NCBI GenBank assembly: GCA_020205615.1
Contig: CM035165.1
Coordinates: 29,237,544-29,301,543, forward strand
Length of the DNA: 64,000 bases
Source of the DNA: Panax quinquefolius
Lineage: Eukaryota > Streptophyta > Magnoliopsida > Apiales > Araliaceae
Direction: 5' to 3'
Shown here: positions 11,562 to 23,168 of the stretch, one piece after another
How positions within the stretch are numbered: position 1 is the stretch's first letter
Layout of the letters: each line of letters starts with the position of its first letter
Notes under the pieces: model-generated
Databases searched by the model: none
The model's input: the letters and a program-made list of their open reading frames with translations, nothing else
What the model was told of the DNA's origin: nothing
Translations under genes and position numbers: made by a program

Positions 11562-14500
11562 TATAAGCAGGATAATCTCCACCCAGTGACACTAAATAAA
11601 AATTTGTACAATCGTAATTTGTTAAATCGTGAATTGTATTAAACCCTGAATCATGTATTGTATCGTAAGATACAAAAATACATGCAATACTCTATAGTAA
11701 TATATTTAAACATATAGAAAGCTCATTTTATTGGCAAAAGTAGATTGGCTTAATTGTAATGTTAAAGTAATCAACTAAGAGCCTACGTACAAATTTTAAA
11801 TATTAAAATTATAGTTTGAAGAGTTTAAATTACAAGCTTAATCAATATTCAGTATTGTTTAAGTAATTATTAAGAAACAAGAGAAAAAATAGCTTATTTA
11901 AATTATAAGTACAAACTCAACGTGAAATTAATCCCCAAATTGGAAGTGTACAGCAAAAGACAACTCCAAAACTATGTATTAATGTCTCCATATAAGTATG
12001 AGGTTGAAAACAGTAAGAACTCCTAGAAAGCATGTTAAGAACTATTATATAGATTGAGTGACCACTTCTTCTAAATTTTTTTCCTTTTTTTTTTTTTTTT
12101 TTGGGGGAAGAAGACTATAGTGTGTTATTTTAACTGTTATCAAATTCACCTCTAACTCAAAAATGCCTTGACCGTATCATAAATCGTATCGTATTGTAGA
12201 ATACACGTAACGTATTGCAAGATATAACCAAAACAGATATTTGATAACCAAAGGCACAGCAGATTAGTGGACTAACAAAATTATTACACGTGGATGACCC
12301 ATTAACATTAAACTGATATCCTTTTTCCTGTTCCATCACACATTTAGATTGACTGATGGAAAGGAAAAGGTAGTCTGAATGCATGCATAGTTGCATTGCA
12401 TACACTACAGCAACAATCAAACAATGACAATTATTGATAAAACGTAGTCTTCTTACCTCTAATAAACTCCACAGCTTCATCCAAGACCAGGTTCAGTAGT
12501 TGATCATATCCTTTCAGCGTCCCTGTTACTGTATGACAAAAAGTTACTCAACTGGTTATCAGACTGAATACACAGACATACTTCAACATAGGAAAATAAC
12601 CATGTATCATTGGTTACAGTGCTAGAAGTTAGCAAGATAGATAGGGGATTTAAAATATATAATAATATTTTTATGGGAGAAGAGAATGTGGTACTACAAA
12701 GAAGATGGAGGACAAGAAGTCCCCAAAAGAATACAAATTAAACAAGAAAGCAAAATTCATAAAAAATTTAGTCTTGGCTCAGTAAGAAGATGATAGTATA
12801 TAGCAAAACAAGGAAGTGTTATTGAGTTGTAAACATCGGAATCAAAAGTTCAAGACCTTTCAAAGATGCAAGTTAATGAGATAGCGGATAATTCTATGAG
12901 CTATCAATATTTTGCCAGAGGAGAGCGAGTAAGAAGAAAAAATTGAATGAAGAAAGACTCGATAATATAAAATGCCATCACAAGAATAGTTGGCCCCAAT
13001 TCATCTCTAACAGTATTAGAATGACTTGATTGAAATGTTAAAAAAATACTTTAGTGCCTAAGCTATCAAAATTTTAAAGATATATAGCTTAGTTAGAGCA
13101 TGACCTTGGCCATTGGTCGCTTTTCCCCAAACTCTTTCTTAGAAACATCTTCCACTTGTTTCCTTCATCAGACGACCCTATACACTTTTTCCTATAAGTA
13201 CAATTTAGCCAACCACCAGAGTGGGATAACCTAATTACAAAACAGAAAAAACCAAAGTTACCATATACTCTCTCATAGACTAGTTAACTACGTATTGGTA
13301 CTTGCGTACCCAAATAGGTTTGGGTACTCTTACGTACCAATATTCTAAAATTAGAGTACCAAAAAATTTTTTTGTTGTTTAATTATAATTGCACAAATAT
13401 CAATACTATAAATTAGTATTTGACGCTCAAACATTACATTTGTACTAAAATATTTATAAAATAATCAACTTGTTGATTCAACTAAAAATCTTATATAAAA
13501 TTAAGGTTTATCACATTTAGATTCTAAGAGAATTCTCAACTATAAGAACTTATATAAAGATACCCTAGTGTATCGTGTTTTAACTATATAGAGTAACGCG
13601 TACCCGTATTCGTACCGCGTACTGAAACGTACCATGTTTCAGTGTTGGGAAAAACTCTATACCGCAAACTATCCCAAATCAAGACAAAATATAGCTAAAC
13701 CAAACAATACAGCACCTACAAAAATATTTTTACCCCCAAAAAGATCCCTTAAGAATTCCACAAAAAGGCTAGTGACACAAGGATAGACCTTGTGAAGCCA
13801 AAAGGAAAGCGTACTCAGCATAAAAAAATAAATTAAAAGTTTGATGGCCAAGAGCTCCACACCCTCAACACAAATACTCCTCATTTCCCAAAAAATGGAC
13901 CATATTACGAATAATGGGAGCTACATCCCATCTCTACCTCTTAAAAATATTGACATTTTTGCCCCCTCCATAATATCTACCAAAGATGATGCAGAATCAT
14001 ATCCTATTTAGTATGACCACTTTGAAACTCAACCCCCCCCCACCCCACCCCACCCCACCCCACAACTTTTTCTTTTCCAAGCACTCAAAAACTGGCCAAA
14101 GGAACCTGGCATCACCCATGATAAACCCCACAAAGAGAACACCATGGCACATAACTGACTTACAACCTCACCAAGAAGCAACAAATGATCTATCAAATCC
14201 CAATCTCCTTGACGCATATAGCATCCATTTACCAAAAATCTACCCCTTCTACATAAAAATATTGGGTCAAAATCCTCCTATGCGCTGCTATCCAAGTAAA
14301 GAAGCCACTTCTGCAGAAACCTCACTTGCCAAATACTCCGCCACAGAATGCCGAAGTAGCCCTACCACACAAATCCTTATAATATGATTGAACCAATAAT
14401 CAACCAGAATATACAGGGGTTATTAAAAATGCAAACTGCCATTTAACCATCAGAGGATACAGAGTTGCATGTACTATAAAGAGATTATGTTGATACTTCA

Positions 14501-15380
14501 CATCCTTGAGCACTTTCTGGAAGAATGCCAGGAAAGACGACCCAAACAATCAACAAAGCCATAGTTTTCTTGTCTGACATGAGCACATAATGGTTGATTC
14601 AATGAGTTCTCCATCAACTTCTTTATCTCCCTAAATAAAGCCTCCAAAGATGTAAATCCCAATCAAATGCGACATTGATGACCACCCAACATACAATGAC
14701 TGACTTTTTTGTGAGACAACGATCCGCAGTTGACGTGTATCGTTTCTAAAACAATGAAAAAACCTTACATAACAAAGACTTTTCAAAAGGAATGTCGCTG
14801 AATCCAAACTAACCACATCGAAGGTACAGACATCAACACAGAGTTTTTTCACCCTTTTATCGACTCTCAAATGCATAATTTTTAACATTAACATTTGTGA
14901 GCCTGATTAAAAGCTACCTCTATCAAAATATTATGTCAATAGCCACTTTTTCAAAGCCCAAGTGAGACATTTTTATAATTCATTTAAGTTTTGAAAACAA
15001 TAAATTTTAAAATATTCATAATTGTACTCATAAAAATTAAATGGATACATATCAATTTTCAATATGAAAGTGTTCCAAATTGAAATTTAAAAAGTATATT
15101 GAAACGGATGGAGTACATATGAATACAAAGACAACAATTATAGCAACAATTTTGAAATAGTAATTTCTAACCTTGTCTTCCACCGGTGAGCTTGACTTGG
15201 ACACCCTTGTCAACAAACTTAGCTAAATCCAGAACAGTTTCTTTCCTGCCCGACTGAAAATTTAAATTCATCATATAAGACGACAATACCAAAACTAACA
15301 ACCAAATATTATCGATACTGTGTGTTTGTGTGTGTTTGTGTTTGTGTGTTTAGTGTGTGAGAGAGATAGAGTATTACCAT
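8839..15380 (-). CDS. LSM7: LSM7, U6 snRNA-associated Sm-like protein (5 coding exons)
   Basis: Coding exons on the minus strand are 15378-15380, 15172-15253, 12457-12528, 9643-9695 and 8839-8928. All junctions are GT-AG and phases agree, giving 300 bases, 99 codons plus TAG, the usual LSm7 length. The product starts M-SGRKETVLDLAKFVDKGVQ. It then shows the Sm1 motif (VKLTGGRQVTGTLKGYDQLL followed by NLVLDEAVEF), a short acidic linker (DADDPLKTTDQ), and Sm2 with R-LGLIVCRGTAVMLVSP. It ends PTDGTDEIANPFVQPDGA. LSm7 is a subunit of the heptameric LSm1-7 ring (cytoplasmic mRNA decapping) and the LSm2-8 ring (binding the U6 snRNA 3' end in the nucleus). Introns are 124, 2643, 2761 and 714 bases. 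The two large ones are swollen by transposons, but exon sequence is undamaged, so the gene is probably functional. Exon 1 contributes only the start codon. Confidence 0.95.
9296..9528. mobile_element. Stowaway-like MITE in LSM7 intron 4
   Basis: The left end TAATCTCAGTCCCTAAAAGA pairs imperfectly with the right end TCCTTTTAAGGACGGATTGA, and both are bordered by TA. Length is about 230 bases. It lies wholly inside intron 4, away from the splice sites. The 89-residue frame across it is not a gene. Confidence 0.65.
9925..11522. mobile_element. foldback element in LSM7 intron 3
   Basis: The left terminus ACGAGTCCCCAT is mirrored by ATGGGGACTCGT at 11511-11522. Pairing runs almost the whole length: 9925-10425 matches the reverse complement of 10522-10614 plus 11240-11522. 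Examples are AAGAGCTCTTTGAGATTAG (left) against CTAATCTCAAAGAGCTCTTT (right), and ATTACAAGCAAAAATCCA against TGGATTTTTGCTTGTA. The loop is about 10426-10521. The left arm has expanded copies of a TTGTTGCGGCA word. Without the inserted LTR it is about 970 bases, essentially one long hairpin, with no coding capacity. Confidence 0.8.
10615..11234 (+). mobile_element. copia-type solo LTR with GACTG target duplication
   Basis: A 620-base unit starting TGTTGGAGTG and ending GGCGTTAACA (TGTT...AACA ends) is flanked by GACTG at 10610-10614 and 11235-11239, a perfect 5-bp duplication. It splits the right arm of the foldback. A TATA box (CTATAAATACAAC) lies near 10940. Just upstream is a 54-base unit repeated about 2.5 times (10814-10940; GATTCTGAAAAGGACTCCTA core). 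Small size and ends suggest Ty1/copia, by inference. Its sense strand is opposite to LSM7. Confidence 0.85.
11523..12456. other. rest of LSM7 intron 3
   Basis: An AT microsatellite lies at about 11527-11558 and a poly-T run near 12086-12105. No exon or transposon end is seen. Confidence 0.6.
12529..13668. other. LSM7 intron 2, left part
   Basis: Intron sequence without a recognisable feature. A few GTACC words near 13300-13350 form short inverted repeats. Confidence 0.5.
13669..14390 (-). pseudogene. L1-type LINE remnant, C-terminal end of reverse transcriptase ORF
   Basis: Minus-strand translation shows the C-terminal tail of plant L1 LINE ORF2. First is RQGDWDLIDHLLLLGEVVSQ followed by CAMVFSLWGLSWVMPGSFGQ, matching the zf-RVT region where a Cys/His motif (here HLLL-GE) precedes LW-x-SW-MP. 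Further on come GVELLAIKLLIYFFMLSTLS and TSLFVEFLRDLF, matching the last LINE residues before the stop. Stops, frame changes and a G-rich insertion break it. The catalytic RT and endonuclease portions are absent. It lies inside LSM7 intron 2 in the same orientation as the gene. The unannotated 14391-15171 part of the intron may hold more degraded LINE sequence, but I could not show it. Confidence 0.6.
14033..14062 (-). other. G-tract, quadruplex-capable on LSM7 sense strand
   Basis: The plus strand has a run of C followed by CACCCC units. The minus strand, which is the transcribed sense of LSM7 intron 2, therefore carries five or more runs of four G separated by single T. Confidence 0.7.
14391..15171. 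other. LSM7 intron 2, right part
   Basis: No coding signal is certain. The end at about 15090-15115 (ATTGAAACGGATGGAGTAC) looks like one terminus of a Stowaway-type MITE whose other end I could not find. Confidence 0.4.
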
Positions 15381-15600
15381 AATGCCAGTGACACGGATCG
15401 ACCGAGAGTTGGAGCTCAGAGAGTAGCTTTAATGGCGATGAAGAAAGGGGAGAAGAAAAAGGGTGCCCTAGATTCTCTCTCCTTTTCCCGCTGAAGAGAA
15501 AAAGACTGAGATTTTGAGTCTTTGAGAGACGTATTTAGTTAAGTGAAGGGATCTCCGGCCCATCAAAGCCCAATCCTTGCTTGGGCTCAACCAACCAGAA
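15381..15600 (-). promoter_or_regulatory. LSM7 leader and promoter with site II and E2F-like motifs
   Basis: Upstream of the LSM7 start codon the sense strand is a CT-rich leader. The plus strand has TTTTCCCGC at 15483-15491, matching the E2F consensus. Three site II-type motifs (TGGGCC or TGGGCT in either orientation) lie at 15557-15562, 15667-15672 minus 100 (that is 15567-15572) and 15582-15587. Site II clusters are known from promoters of plant housekeeping and ribosomal or RNA-processing genes. No clear TATA box is seen. The transcription start is not determined. Confidence 0.5.
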
Positions 15601-16046
15601 GGGCGATGCTTTGATCGCGGTAAAATCTGCTTCACTGTCCCTCCTTGTGATTTTATCGTGGTTCCACTCCTTTAGATGCTTATAAAGATTTTTACATGTA
15701 AGATCACAAAAAATAAACAAAAGACAATTAATCCATGGTTAAGTTCAAAAACAATATCTAATGTAGAATATTCAATTCACAAAGATGGTTGATTAAGATT
15801 AGGAGTAGCCAATTCTTTCAAAGTACTATTTCTGTTTGGCACTGCCATCTTTTCATCTTCTTTTGATGGAACAAGAGTTTCTTCAATATCTGCAGTTCTC
15901 TTCTTGATCAAGATTTAAGTCAATAGAGTGAGAGGATTGAGTCATAAAATAAAGATAAAAAGAAAAAGAAAATAATAAAAATAAATGAAAATAAAGAATA
16001 AATAAAAACAAATAACAATATCTGGCAGTGGCACCAATTTAACGAC
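15601..16046. other. intergenic, nothing recognised
   Basis: AT-rich sequence upstream of the LSM7 promoter with A-rich runs near 15950-16015. No gene is seen. Confidence 0.5.
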
Positions 16047-16700
16047 TAATGGGTCATTTGTTTGTTTAGTAATAATACATTTGAATAGTTTGAATGAATA
16101 CTACGCCGATTTTTTTAATTTGAATGGATTTGAATAAATTGAATGACTACGCCGATTTTTTTTAATGAATGGTTGAATAAGTGATAAACACGTAATTCAT
16201 ACATTTTGTTATCCCTAATTTTGTCCTTTTAATTATATTAGTTTATTAAATTAATATGTTTTATTTTATTTTGTAGGATTTAATAATTGTTGCAATAAAG
16301 TCAAAATCTTGGTGATCAAGGGATATTTAATACTTTTATTCATATAAGGAATATCCAAGAAGAATTCTACAAGGAGAAGGAAAGATGTGGAACAATATTG
16401 GTGTGAAGTCAAATCCAACAAGAGAAAGGAAAGTCTATCTGAAGATCTTCTTGAGAAGTTGATTGCCACTGGAAGTTTGAAATTCTACATGGAAAGGAAC
16501 AAAAGTGTCCAAGTTCTATGAACCTAAATTAGGGTTCAAAGTTATTTTCCCTATAAATAGGCCTCTTGTTTTAGAGAGAAAACATCACTTGTTAATAGTT
16601 TCCGTTATTAATTAATAGTTTGCATAATTTAGTCAATAAATTCTCTCCACCATATTTATTTCTAATTCGCCTAAAATAGATATTAAGGATACATTAAAAT

Positions 16701-19700
16701 AGGGGGTGTATTCAATTAAGATTTTTAAAGACTTTTTTTAAGTGACATACTTTTGTAGAATTTGTGGGATTTTAATGACTTTCAAAGACTTTTAAAGACT
16801 CTTTTAAAACGACTTTTATAGACTACTATGAAATAAGTAATGTGACTTTTATAAACTTTTTATCAAGACTATGATAGACTTTTGTATACTTTTTAATATA
16901 TCTTTAAACTTATATTAATTGTTAATTAGCTCATGTGTACAACATCTCTCTCTTTTCATGAACTAGAGTAAATCTCATTATATTATTGTGGCATGAGATT
17001 TTATATATGTTGAAAGCGTTCATATTATTCTACTCATTTCATAATACATTTGGATACTTGATACCAATAAAACTTTAGAAACTACATGACGAATATATGA
17101 AAAATTAAGCTCAATTTTCATTGAGCTATATATACTTTTATGCATATGCGCACGCTTTTTAGTAATCTTGTGAGTATGTTCTTTTAGCGTACCAAGTTTT
17201 TGATTAAGAAGCGGGAAGTATCTTTTCTCAACTGTTTGCTTACTTAAGATTCCATTACTATCACGCCATCCACGAATCAAGACAGATTAACCATGAGTTG
17301 TAAGAACTCATTACTCTCTTCTAATGTCCACGAATTATAAATTCCAACATTTTTCCTTTTCCTTTGTTATTTCCTTGTTGAGAATCTCCCATTTGTAATT
17401 ACTATGTCATATATACACATCTATCTTAGTATTTCCTTTAGTAATTTATTAGTCTAAACACATAATCATAATCATATATTATACATACTTGGTACTACAT
17501 ATAATCATATAATCATATATGTACTACGTTGTGAGACCCCAGATTTTATCAATAAAAATTTAAATTTTGTCAAAATAATTTTTAATATTATGGTGTGAAT
17601 TTGAGATAATATTATAGTTGTGGGTAGTATTTATAAATTTTGCAAAGTATGCAAGTGGTTATATTATATTCGATTGGTCGGGGAATATTCGGTTTAGCAG
17701 AGAATATTCGTATAACTACTCAATCATTGGTGGACCCTAATAATGTAATTATTATCGGATTGAGAAAAACGACAAAAATATTTTATTGAAAAATAACGGC
17801 GGAAGTTTTACTGCTGATAATCGCTGAACTACTCGGTAGTAAAAAAGTACGATGAATACGTGTGGTTGCGTAAGTAGCATTACCAGTATTGATTATCGAT
17901 GCTTATGTGAGAAGTCACTCGGTTTGATTCCATTATCATTATTAATAATATGAATTATTATAATGATAATGACGCTTTTGTTTTATTCAGATTATTTACG
18001 TAATAAAATGTAAACATCTTTTATATAAAAATGTAATACTTTATTAAAGTTATTTCTATAAATAGAATATATTATATTTTATTATGCATAGTGTTGCATA
18101 GTGTTTTGCGTAGTGTTTTTGCATAGTGTTGCATAAAATTTGCAGATAGTAAAATGTTTTATATAAATAGAATATATGATATTTTATTTAAAAGATTTTG
18201 CTTTAAATATGGACCGTCAGATTAAAGTAAATCAATCTGACCGTTCTGGATTAATTACTATGCATTCTATTTTCCTATAAATAGAAGCTCATTCCTTCAT
18301 TATTTTCTTACGAATTCAATTGAAACTCTGTAGAGAAAATTATAGAGAGAAGCTATAGAGAAAATCTATAGAGAGAAAGAAGAAGAGTATTCTGTACTTC
18401 ACTACTTTGATATCCAAAGGTCTTTTACTTGTAGAGGATATTATTTGTTGTAGCCGTGTAGGGTGTGTTATTCTTTCTTATTCATGAAGAGAACTTACAT
18501 TATTCCATTCATTATTATTCTGTTGAATAACTTTGTAAAAGTGGCATACCCTATACATAACCTCGTATATGACATATACCCTATATACTTGGTGAAATCC
18601 TTATATTATTCCATTCTTATTTATTCGGAATAATAACTCAGTATACGCTGAATCCCCTATACTTGGTGATCTTCTTCTCATTATTCCATTCTTTATTATT
18701 CTCATTGGAATATCCATGCGTGTGTTTTACACCTGACACGGTTCCATTGTTTATTATTCCGCATTTATTATTCTCCGCTGAATATCATGTATCATGTGTT
18801 TTACACCTGGACCGGTTCCATTGTTTATTATTATTCAAATTTATTATTCTGTTGGATCATCCTGCTTGCGTGTGAATTTCACCCGACTGTTCCGTTATTA
18901 TTATTCTGTTGGAATAACTTTATCATCGGCACCGCATGCACGGTGATTTCCTTTGTTATTCCATTCTTTATTATACCAAATTAGTTAAAACTTTGACTTC
19001 TATACTCCATGAAATTAGTAGAATATTCTTGATATTTGCGTTTCATCCAAATCTTTCATGGAAATATTCTTCGATCATTCTTGAATTTTACTCTACAAAG
19101 CAAAGATCTTGTTGACAATTTGACGTTAATAATTCCTGGATAAAATAATTATTGAACTTGTTTTATTGAATTATTATGTCATTGTCATCATCCTCATGTT
19201 ATATTATGTTATCTTTGGCTTACGTGCATAGATGAACTTAGTATGATTATGACTGAGGATCATTCGGTATAATAATCAGCTTGATATAAATAATGTGACA
19301 AAAGTCCTCGGTGGGTCTGTAATGCGTTGATGGATAGTTTTGGTATGATTATGACCGGGGTGATTCGGATAGTCATGACCATTGATAATTTGATGAAAAT
19401 CCTTGACCGTGAATACGAGGATGATTAGATATTGTGGTTTATTCATTAAACCGAGTCTTAGTGATAAAAATTGATGAAAACCTTTTAAAACCTAAAAGAT
19501 AGTAGACTTTATTTTCTACTTGACTCTTTTAATGGATTGTATATTCAACATGCAGCTTAAACCGGTTGTCTATTGTATTTTATCGGTTTAACACTCATTG
19601 AAGGCTAATGATAATTTATTCGCATTATCTTAGTCATAATATTTTTTATCGGGCTAGTTGAGCTCACCTTTTCTTCACCGTTTTCTTCAGAAATGAGAAT

Positions 19701-21308
19701 ATAGCCGGAGACGAGTTGGAAAAAGCGAGTGATGGTCCTGAAGATAACATTAGTATTCCTCACTATTCTGTGAAATAGTGTGATAATAATTGTAATGAGA
19801 ACTCCTTGAGTATGGATATTGTCTAAATGACAATATTCCTATTAGAACTCTCAGTTTATGTATTGTCGTATGTTACACGACAGATGTATAATTAAGTTTG
19901 TATTTGAATTTATGTACCATGTAAGTGGCGACCCAAGATGGGTGACGTATACCTAATTTTGGGGGTGTCACATACGTAATCATATATTATGTAGTAAGTA
20001 GGCCAAAATGTCACATGTTACATTGACATTCATTAGTTTTTAAATTTTGTATAATAGCTTCACACAAAAATACAACTATAAAAAGGGAAGAATTTACGTA
20101 AAGTGAATATATGTCTAAACATCCAGTTAGAGATGAAACATAAGGGCTACATAATTCAGCACAAAGTGGTTAATAATAAGCACATAAATACTGAATTTCA
20201 TGTTCCATCAATTAAGATTGCTGAATAACATCAAGAAGACTTACAGGGTAAATAAATTAATTAAAATGTGATATACTTGATATTAAATAATTATATTAAA
20301 TTCAAATGAACAAAGATTAAGAAAAACTATCTTCTCAAAATACTCATAATTTATTATTTATCTTGTTAATATCGAAATTCAATTCACGAAATTGTATATA
20401 CATAATCATATTTTATACATACATAATCATATATTTTCATATATTAACTGTAACACATAATCATAATTATACATAATCATAATCATACATAATCATATAT
20501 TTTCGCATATAATCATATATTTTCATATAGTTTCATATATTATACATACATAATCATAATCATATATTTTCAAAAATTAAGGGTAAATTTCATATATTAT
20601 ACATACATAATCATATATTAACAAAGAATACATACACATCATATATTTTCTATTTTCATATATTATACATACATAATCATATAATTGATATGAGAGTTTC
20701 ATGATTTTATCTCACCTTTGTTGAACAAATCTCTTTCCTCTTTCTATTGGAAGCTTTTCAATGCCTACTTTTTCTCTCACCAATTCGATTAGGTTTATTT
20801 GTTTACTTATTAATATATCTTGTTAATTCTATTATTATAATAAATCTAATTATTTTTATGGCCCAAATTTTACCAAATCATTTATCCATCACATATTAAT
20901 ATTTATTAGCCCATATAAAATAAATAACTAATTTGACCCAATAAAAGATAGTCCAATTAATAACTAGTTTTATCCACCTTTGTGTTTTATTCTAAGTCTT
21001 TAGAAATCTTTAGAGATGAGGCAAAGACTTTGGATATGGATTGATAGTTATAATTTTTTTTAAAAAGTCATCAAACTCTACTATTTGATAGAAATATTTA
21101 AAATCTATGACTTTTTGAATACCAAAATACTTTTATAGACTTTTATAAAATCTTTAATTCAATACTACCTAACTTTTTAAAGATATTAAAAAAGTAGTAA
21201 TTGAATACCACTAAACTTTTATAAACTCTTTAAATATCTTGATTGAATACACCCAAACTTTTAAAGTCTTTAAAAGTCTTTAAAAATCCTAATTGAATAC
21301 ACCCCCCT
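16701..21308. mobile_element. non-autonomous DNA transposon with GGGGGTGTATTCAATT ends (third layer)
   Basis: The left end AGGGGGTGTATTCAATTAAG is mirrored by the right end CTAATTGAATACACCCCCCT. Subterminal ACTTTTAAAGACTTTT words are repeated inwards on both sides (to about 16900 and from about 21050). AAAAT flanks both ends (16696-16700, 21309-21313). Excluding the solo LTR inside it, the element is about 2.2 kb. An 86-codon minus frame at 17020-17280 matches no transposase I recognise. The superfamily is uncertain. Confidence 0.7.
17530..19972 (+). mobile_element. solo LTR A1 of the long-LTR gypsy family (innermost layer)
   Basis: It begins TGTGAGACCCCAG and ends TTTTGGGGGTGTCACA, with TACGT at 17525-17529 and 19973-19977 as a perfect 5-bp target duplication. 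Length is 2443 bases. A TATA box lies in TTTCCTATAAATAGAAGC near 18276. After it comes a tandem array (about 18640-18990) of units containing TTCCATT-TTATTATTC and GTGTGTTTTACACC. The small reading frames there are artefacts of that array. There is no internal region, so it formed by LTR-LTR recombination. Confidence 0.92.
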
Positions 21309-21635
21309 AAAATTAATCTAGTCTCTGTGGGTTCGACCTGTACTTGCCAGTTCTTCAATTAGACACTATGCACTTGCAGTACATATTTTTATCACATGGT
21401 TAAATAAGCAGCTGAATAAAGTAAAACAAATTAAAAAATTAAAAAAGTATTAACTATTATATTAAGTAATATTAAATAAATTTACAACAATTTTGAATTT
21501 TTTTCAAAGGGGTAAAATAAAAAAATTTGTCATTCAGATGTTTCAGACATGTTAATTATCAAACAATTTTTTTCATTCAGATTCAGATTCAGCTCATTCA
21601 GATTCAAATTCATTCACTTTTTATCAAACACATCC

Positions 21636-23168
21636 TAAAACCCACATGATTTATGTGACATCTTAAGGAGTAAGGACCATAATGTTGGGAAGCCATAGCA
21701 CCAAAATTAAAGACACATATATTTACTTTGTTTTAAAATTAAAAAAATATTTCTAGTAAAGTAATAAAATTTACTATAAATAATTTTTTTGACATATTAT
21801 TACTTATATAGGTACATTGAATACTACTGATATATTTTTAACAAATATTAAGAATATATTTTTTTTAACAAAGTTGAAAAATAAATTTGCATGTATGTTT
21901 TATTTAAGGGTAAATTTTAAGTTCTCAAATTTTTTACTCAAATTTTTTATCTCAAATAACGTTTAGTTATTACATTAGTTAGCTATATCTCTTTGATTAA
22001 TTATGTCATAAAGTAGCATTAAAAATATTTAATACCACAACATTTGAGACCTAATTTATGATCAATTCTTTTTAATAACATTACTCTTTAAAAGTGTTAA
22101 GTCATTTTTCTCATTGAACCGAGGTCGAATTTACGTTTACATCATTGAAATCAATTTTATTACAATCGACTCCACAAACTACAAATTTTTTACAATCCGT
22201 TACATGTATTTTCTGTTAAATAATTTGACTTTTAACATAATTAAGACATTTGACTGAGAGGCTTTGTCTATGTCATATATTTGTCAACTTGACTTGTCAT
22301 GTGGAAAATAAAATAAAATAAAATAAAAGCTAAATATTTAATATAAAATACAAATTGTTCATCTTAACTCTCATCCTTATCTCTACTTTTCAGATCTCAG
22401 CCACACATTTATCTTCTTCTTCCCTAGCTTTTTTTCAGTTACCTAAATTGAAAAGTGTCAAAATTAAAAATTAAAAATTAAAATGAAAGATATGAGAAAA
22501 ATTAGTCTGCATATGAGGAATTAAATTATTAACAATACTATCTTCAGTTATGACCTTTTGAGTGAGCTTGTGATGGACTAAGATGACCCAAAAATATACT
22601 TTTGAATATCGATTTATTCCGGACTCAGTTTCACAACTGCTCACAAATTACGTGGACAATGGATCCGTCATTTGGTTATACAAAAAAATATATATTAAAA
22701 TAAAACAAAAAAAAAGACATAAGAGTTAGAAGCATCCTTAATTTCCTACTTAGATTCGCTTACCAACTTTTTAAACATTGTATTAAGTACATTTTCTTCT
22801 TTTATTATGTTTTAAATTATTCGTGCTTTCAATAGGGACATGGATTTGATAAGCAACCTAGCTATTACTTTTAACAAAAAATTTATGTTGACAGAAAATT
22901 TGGACATGGATCTATTTGAATTTTATTTATTTGTGTGTTGATTCCAATGAAAGATAAAAATACAAATAGGTAAAATTTAAATATATTTATGTTTATTTTT
23001 TATGTTCAATTTTCATATCTGCTCAGGAGAGCTCTACTTTTAAACTAGTAAATCCTAATTTTAAGGTAAATACAAAATATGGTTTATGTTTGGGGAATTT
23101 AATGAAGTGAGGTGGATCCCACCATGCATGCAAATATTGATTAGAAGGCAGATCACGAGGTTATATAA
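21636..23168. other. intergenic, no gene seen
   Basis: AT-rich DNA between the nest and element B. The last 100 bases (about 23070-23160) resemble 62820-62915, including ATATTGAT and GATCACG in the same order, so they may be a shared dispersed repeat or duplicated flank. Confidence 0.5.

Larger units (their letters stand above)
16182..21394 (+). mobile_element. gypsy-type solo LTR, interrupted (second layer)
   Basis: It begins TGATAAACACG and ends ATATTTTTATCA, mutually inverted TGATAAA...TTTATCA ends. It belongs to LTR-type DNA at 16182-16700 plus 21309-21394, about 605 bases. A TATA box sits in CCCTATAAATAGGCC near 16553, and the end has CTGTGGGTTCGACCTGTACT, a phrase common at the 3' end of plant gypsy LTRs. 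Flanking TGGTT copies (16170-16174, 21397-21401) are a possible target duplication, but seven bases before TGATAAA are then unexplained. No internal region remains. Confidence 0.55.
16050..21635. mobile_element. Tourist-like MITE split by nested insertions (outermost layer)
   Basis: The left end TGGGTCATTTGTTTG (16050) and right end CAAACACATCC (21625-21635) are bordered by TAA (16047-16049 and 21636-21638), the usual Tourist/PIF target. The right part (21460-21630) is clearly homologous to the intact MITE at 62583-62788; both share AAAGGGGTAAAATAA and TTTCAGACATGT. Only about 130 bases on the left and 240 on the right belong to it. The rest is inserted DNA. Confidence 0.5.

Noticed and set aside
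13986..14387. 133-residue plus-strand frame with proline run
   Set aside because: Antisense of the LINE remnant and of the G-tract; the minus strand gives the recognisable LINE protein.
17020..17280. 86-residue minus frame as possible transposase
   Set aside because: No DDE residues or DNA-binding motif recognised; sits in a non-autonomous transposon.
18663..18984. Small frames with repeated CFTP/YYY peptides
   Set aside because: They fall in the R/U5 tandem array of solo LTR A1; the same pattern occurs in A2 and B.
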